Source: Acidobacteriota bacterium
GTDB lineage: Bacteria > Acidobacteriota > Terriglobia > UBA7540
Direction of reading: 5' to 3'
DNA: 6,785 nucleotides
Assembly: GCA_003224665.1 (NCBI GenBank)
Contig: QHZM01000368.1
Location: forward strand, 1-6,785
Every line of letters begins with the position of its first letter. The stretch's first letter is position 1. The notes beneath the pieces are model-generated. The model ran no database searches and was not told the DNA's origin. It saw only the letters and a program-made list of their open reading frames with translations. Position numbers and translations under genes: made by a program. Below are positions 5,804 through 6,785 of this stretch, in pieces.

Positions 5804-6785
5804 TTAAGCCTCAAGCGGGCCCGGTGCCCTCGTTCTCTCCATCGCCTGCACGTCCCGGAAGGCTGCCGCGGCTGCCGCCTGCGGAACGTCTGCGGTGATG
5901 AGCACTTTTCCGATCCGTTCCGGAAGGACCCAGTGGATTCGTCCGCCGATGGCCTTCTTGTCTCGGGAGAGCAGGCCGAGAATTTTTTGAGAGTCGAGGT
6001 CGCGAACGGGCGGTAGCGGCCCAACTCGATCGACGAGCTCGATCATTCTCTGCGCCTCCTCCGTCCCCCGGAGCACACGAAGCCTCTGCGCCAGGCGAAT
6101 CGCAGCCAGCAGACCCCAGCCGACGGCCTCGCCGTGCAAAAAGCGCCGGTATCCGGTCACTTCTTCGAGGGCGTGGCCGAACGTATGCCCCAGGTTCAGG
6201 ACTTGTCGCAAGCGCGCTTCACGCTCGTCGCGGCTGACCACGTCCACTTTCACCTTCACTGCGCGTTTGAGGGCCGGCCCCAGCGCCTTGAGGTTGGCCG
6301 GGCGGAGCGAGTCCAGGCTCTCTTCGAGTTCGCTGAAGAGCGGGTCGCCCGCCAGGATGGCGTGCTTCACGACTTCATAGAGACCCGACCGAAAGGCCCG
6401 TGCGCCAAGCGACGTGAGAACAAGGGGATCGCAAAGGACGAGCCGCGGAGGAAAGTAGGTGCCCACCAGGTTTTTCATCGCCCCCACGTTGACGCCCGTC
6501 TTGCCGCCCACTGCACTGTCCACCTGCGCGACAACGGTCGTAGGGACCTGGATGCAATCGATCCCGCGCATGTAAGTGGAGGCGACAAACCCGCCCAGAT
6601 CGCCGACGACTCCACCGCCAAAAGCAATCAGCAAGGAGCGCCTGTCTGCGCCGAGCTCGAGCAACCGCGCGGCGAGGCGCTCGACGCTTTTCAGGCACTT
6701 CGAGGTCTCACCCGGCGGGACAAAAATGCGTTGTACGTCCCCGACGCCGCTCTCCTCCTGAAACTTTTTCCCCCAGCGTTTCCAG
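5804..6785 (-). CDS. aroB: 3-dehydroquinate synthase AroB (N-terminus cut by window edge)
   Basis: NAD- and metal-dependent enzyme that cyclises DAHP to 3-dehydroquinate, the second step of the cytoplasmic shikimate pathway to chorismate. I read 326 codons from the right edge to TAA at 5806-5804; the family has about 350-370, so roughly 35 N-terminal residues are outside. Counting from the first visible codon: VPPGETSK (22-29), the nucleotide-binding GGGVVGDLGGF (56-66), PTTVVAQVDSAVGGKTGVN (81-99), YEVVKHA with Glu137, NLGHTFGHALE with His200, and LHGEAVGWG with His217. Glu137, His200 and His217 fit the zinc ligands in order and spacing. The TTG at 6664 is an internal Leu codon, not the start: the PPGE motif lies upstream of it in the same frame. 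It is followed by a terminator and menG. Confidence 0.95.
   Translation of the reverse strand, partial: WKRWGKKFQEESGVGDVQRIFVPPGETSKCLKSVERLAARLLELGADRRSLLIAFGGGVVGDLGGFVASTYMRGIDCIQVPTTVVAQVDSAVGGKTGVNVGAMKNLVGTYFPPRLVLCDPLVLTSLGARAFRSGLYEVVKHAILAGDPLFSELEESLDSLRPANLKALGPALKRAVKVKVDVVSRDEREARLRQVLNLGHTFGHALEEVTGYRRFLHGEAVGWGLLAAIRLAQRLRVLRGTEEAQRMIELVDRVGPLPPVRDLDSQKILGLLSRDKKAIGGRIHWVLPERIGKVLITADVPQAAAAAAFRDVQAMERTRAPGPLEA

Overview
This is a GC-rich bacterial chromosome segment that mostly holds housekeeping genes. The best guess for the host is an Acidobacteriota member or a relative. That rests on two adjacent secreted coiled-coil proteins of a style I associate with that phylum (a signal peptide, then an SLG-x-x-AR motif, a Pro-rich linker and a coil), a long-type PurL with a PurS-like N-terminal region, and a menaquinone-type methyltransferase. 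The taxonomic call is inference from memory, not a search result.

Layout from left to right. (1) Minus strand, 3407 down to 1: a purine cluster encoding FGAM synthase. A PurS-like segment (from 3407) is followed by purL (to 658), then purQ, which runs off the left edge. purL and purQ overlap by ATGA. (2) 3408-3735: a divergent intergenic region with one plausible sigma70-like promoter in each direction. (3) Plus strand, 3736-4909: two tandem genes for exported coiled-coil proteins that look like diverged paralogues; the second has a one-base frame break near 4534. (4) Minus strand, 6785 down to 4983: aroB (its N-terminus is cut by the right edge), then a strong terminator-like hairpin, then menG/ubiE.

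Functionally, PurS-like/PurL/PurQ form the amidotransferase that makes FGAM in purine synthesis. AroB (shikimate pathway, leading to chorismate) and MenG (last methylation of menaquinone, itself made from chorismate) are linked by pathway and by strand. The two coiled-coil proteins have no known function.

The most notable observations are two broken reading frames. The PurS-like region and PurL are in different frames and appear to be one fused gene that lost about 45 codons at a short GAACGGG sequence. The second coiled-coil gene carries an apparent one-base insertion. Either could be real decay or an assembly/sequencing error. I see no mobile element, CRISPR array, RNA gene or clearly new system in this window.
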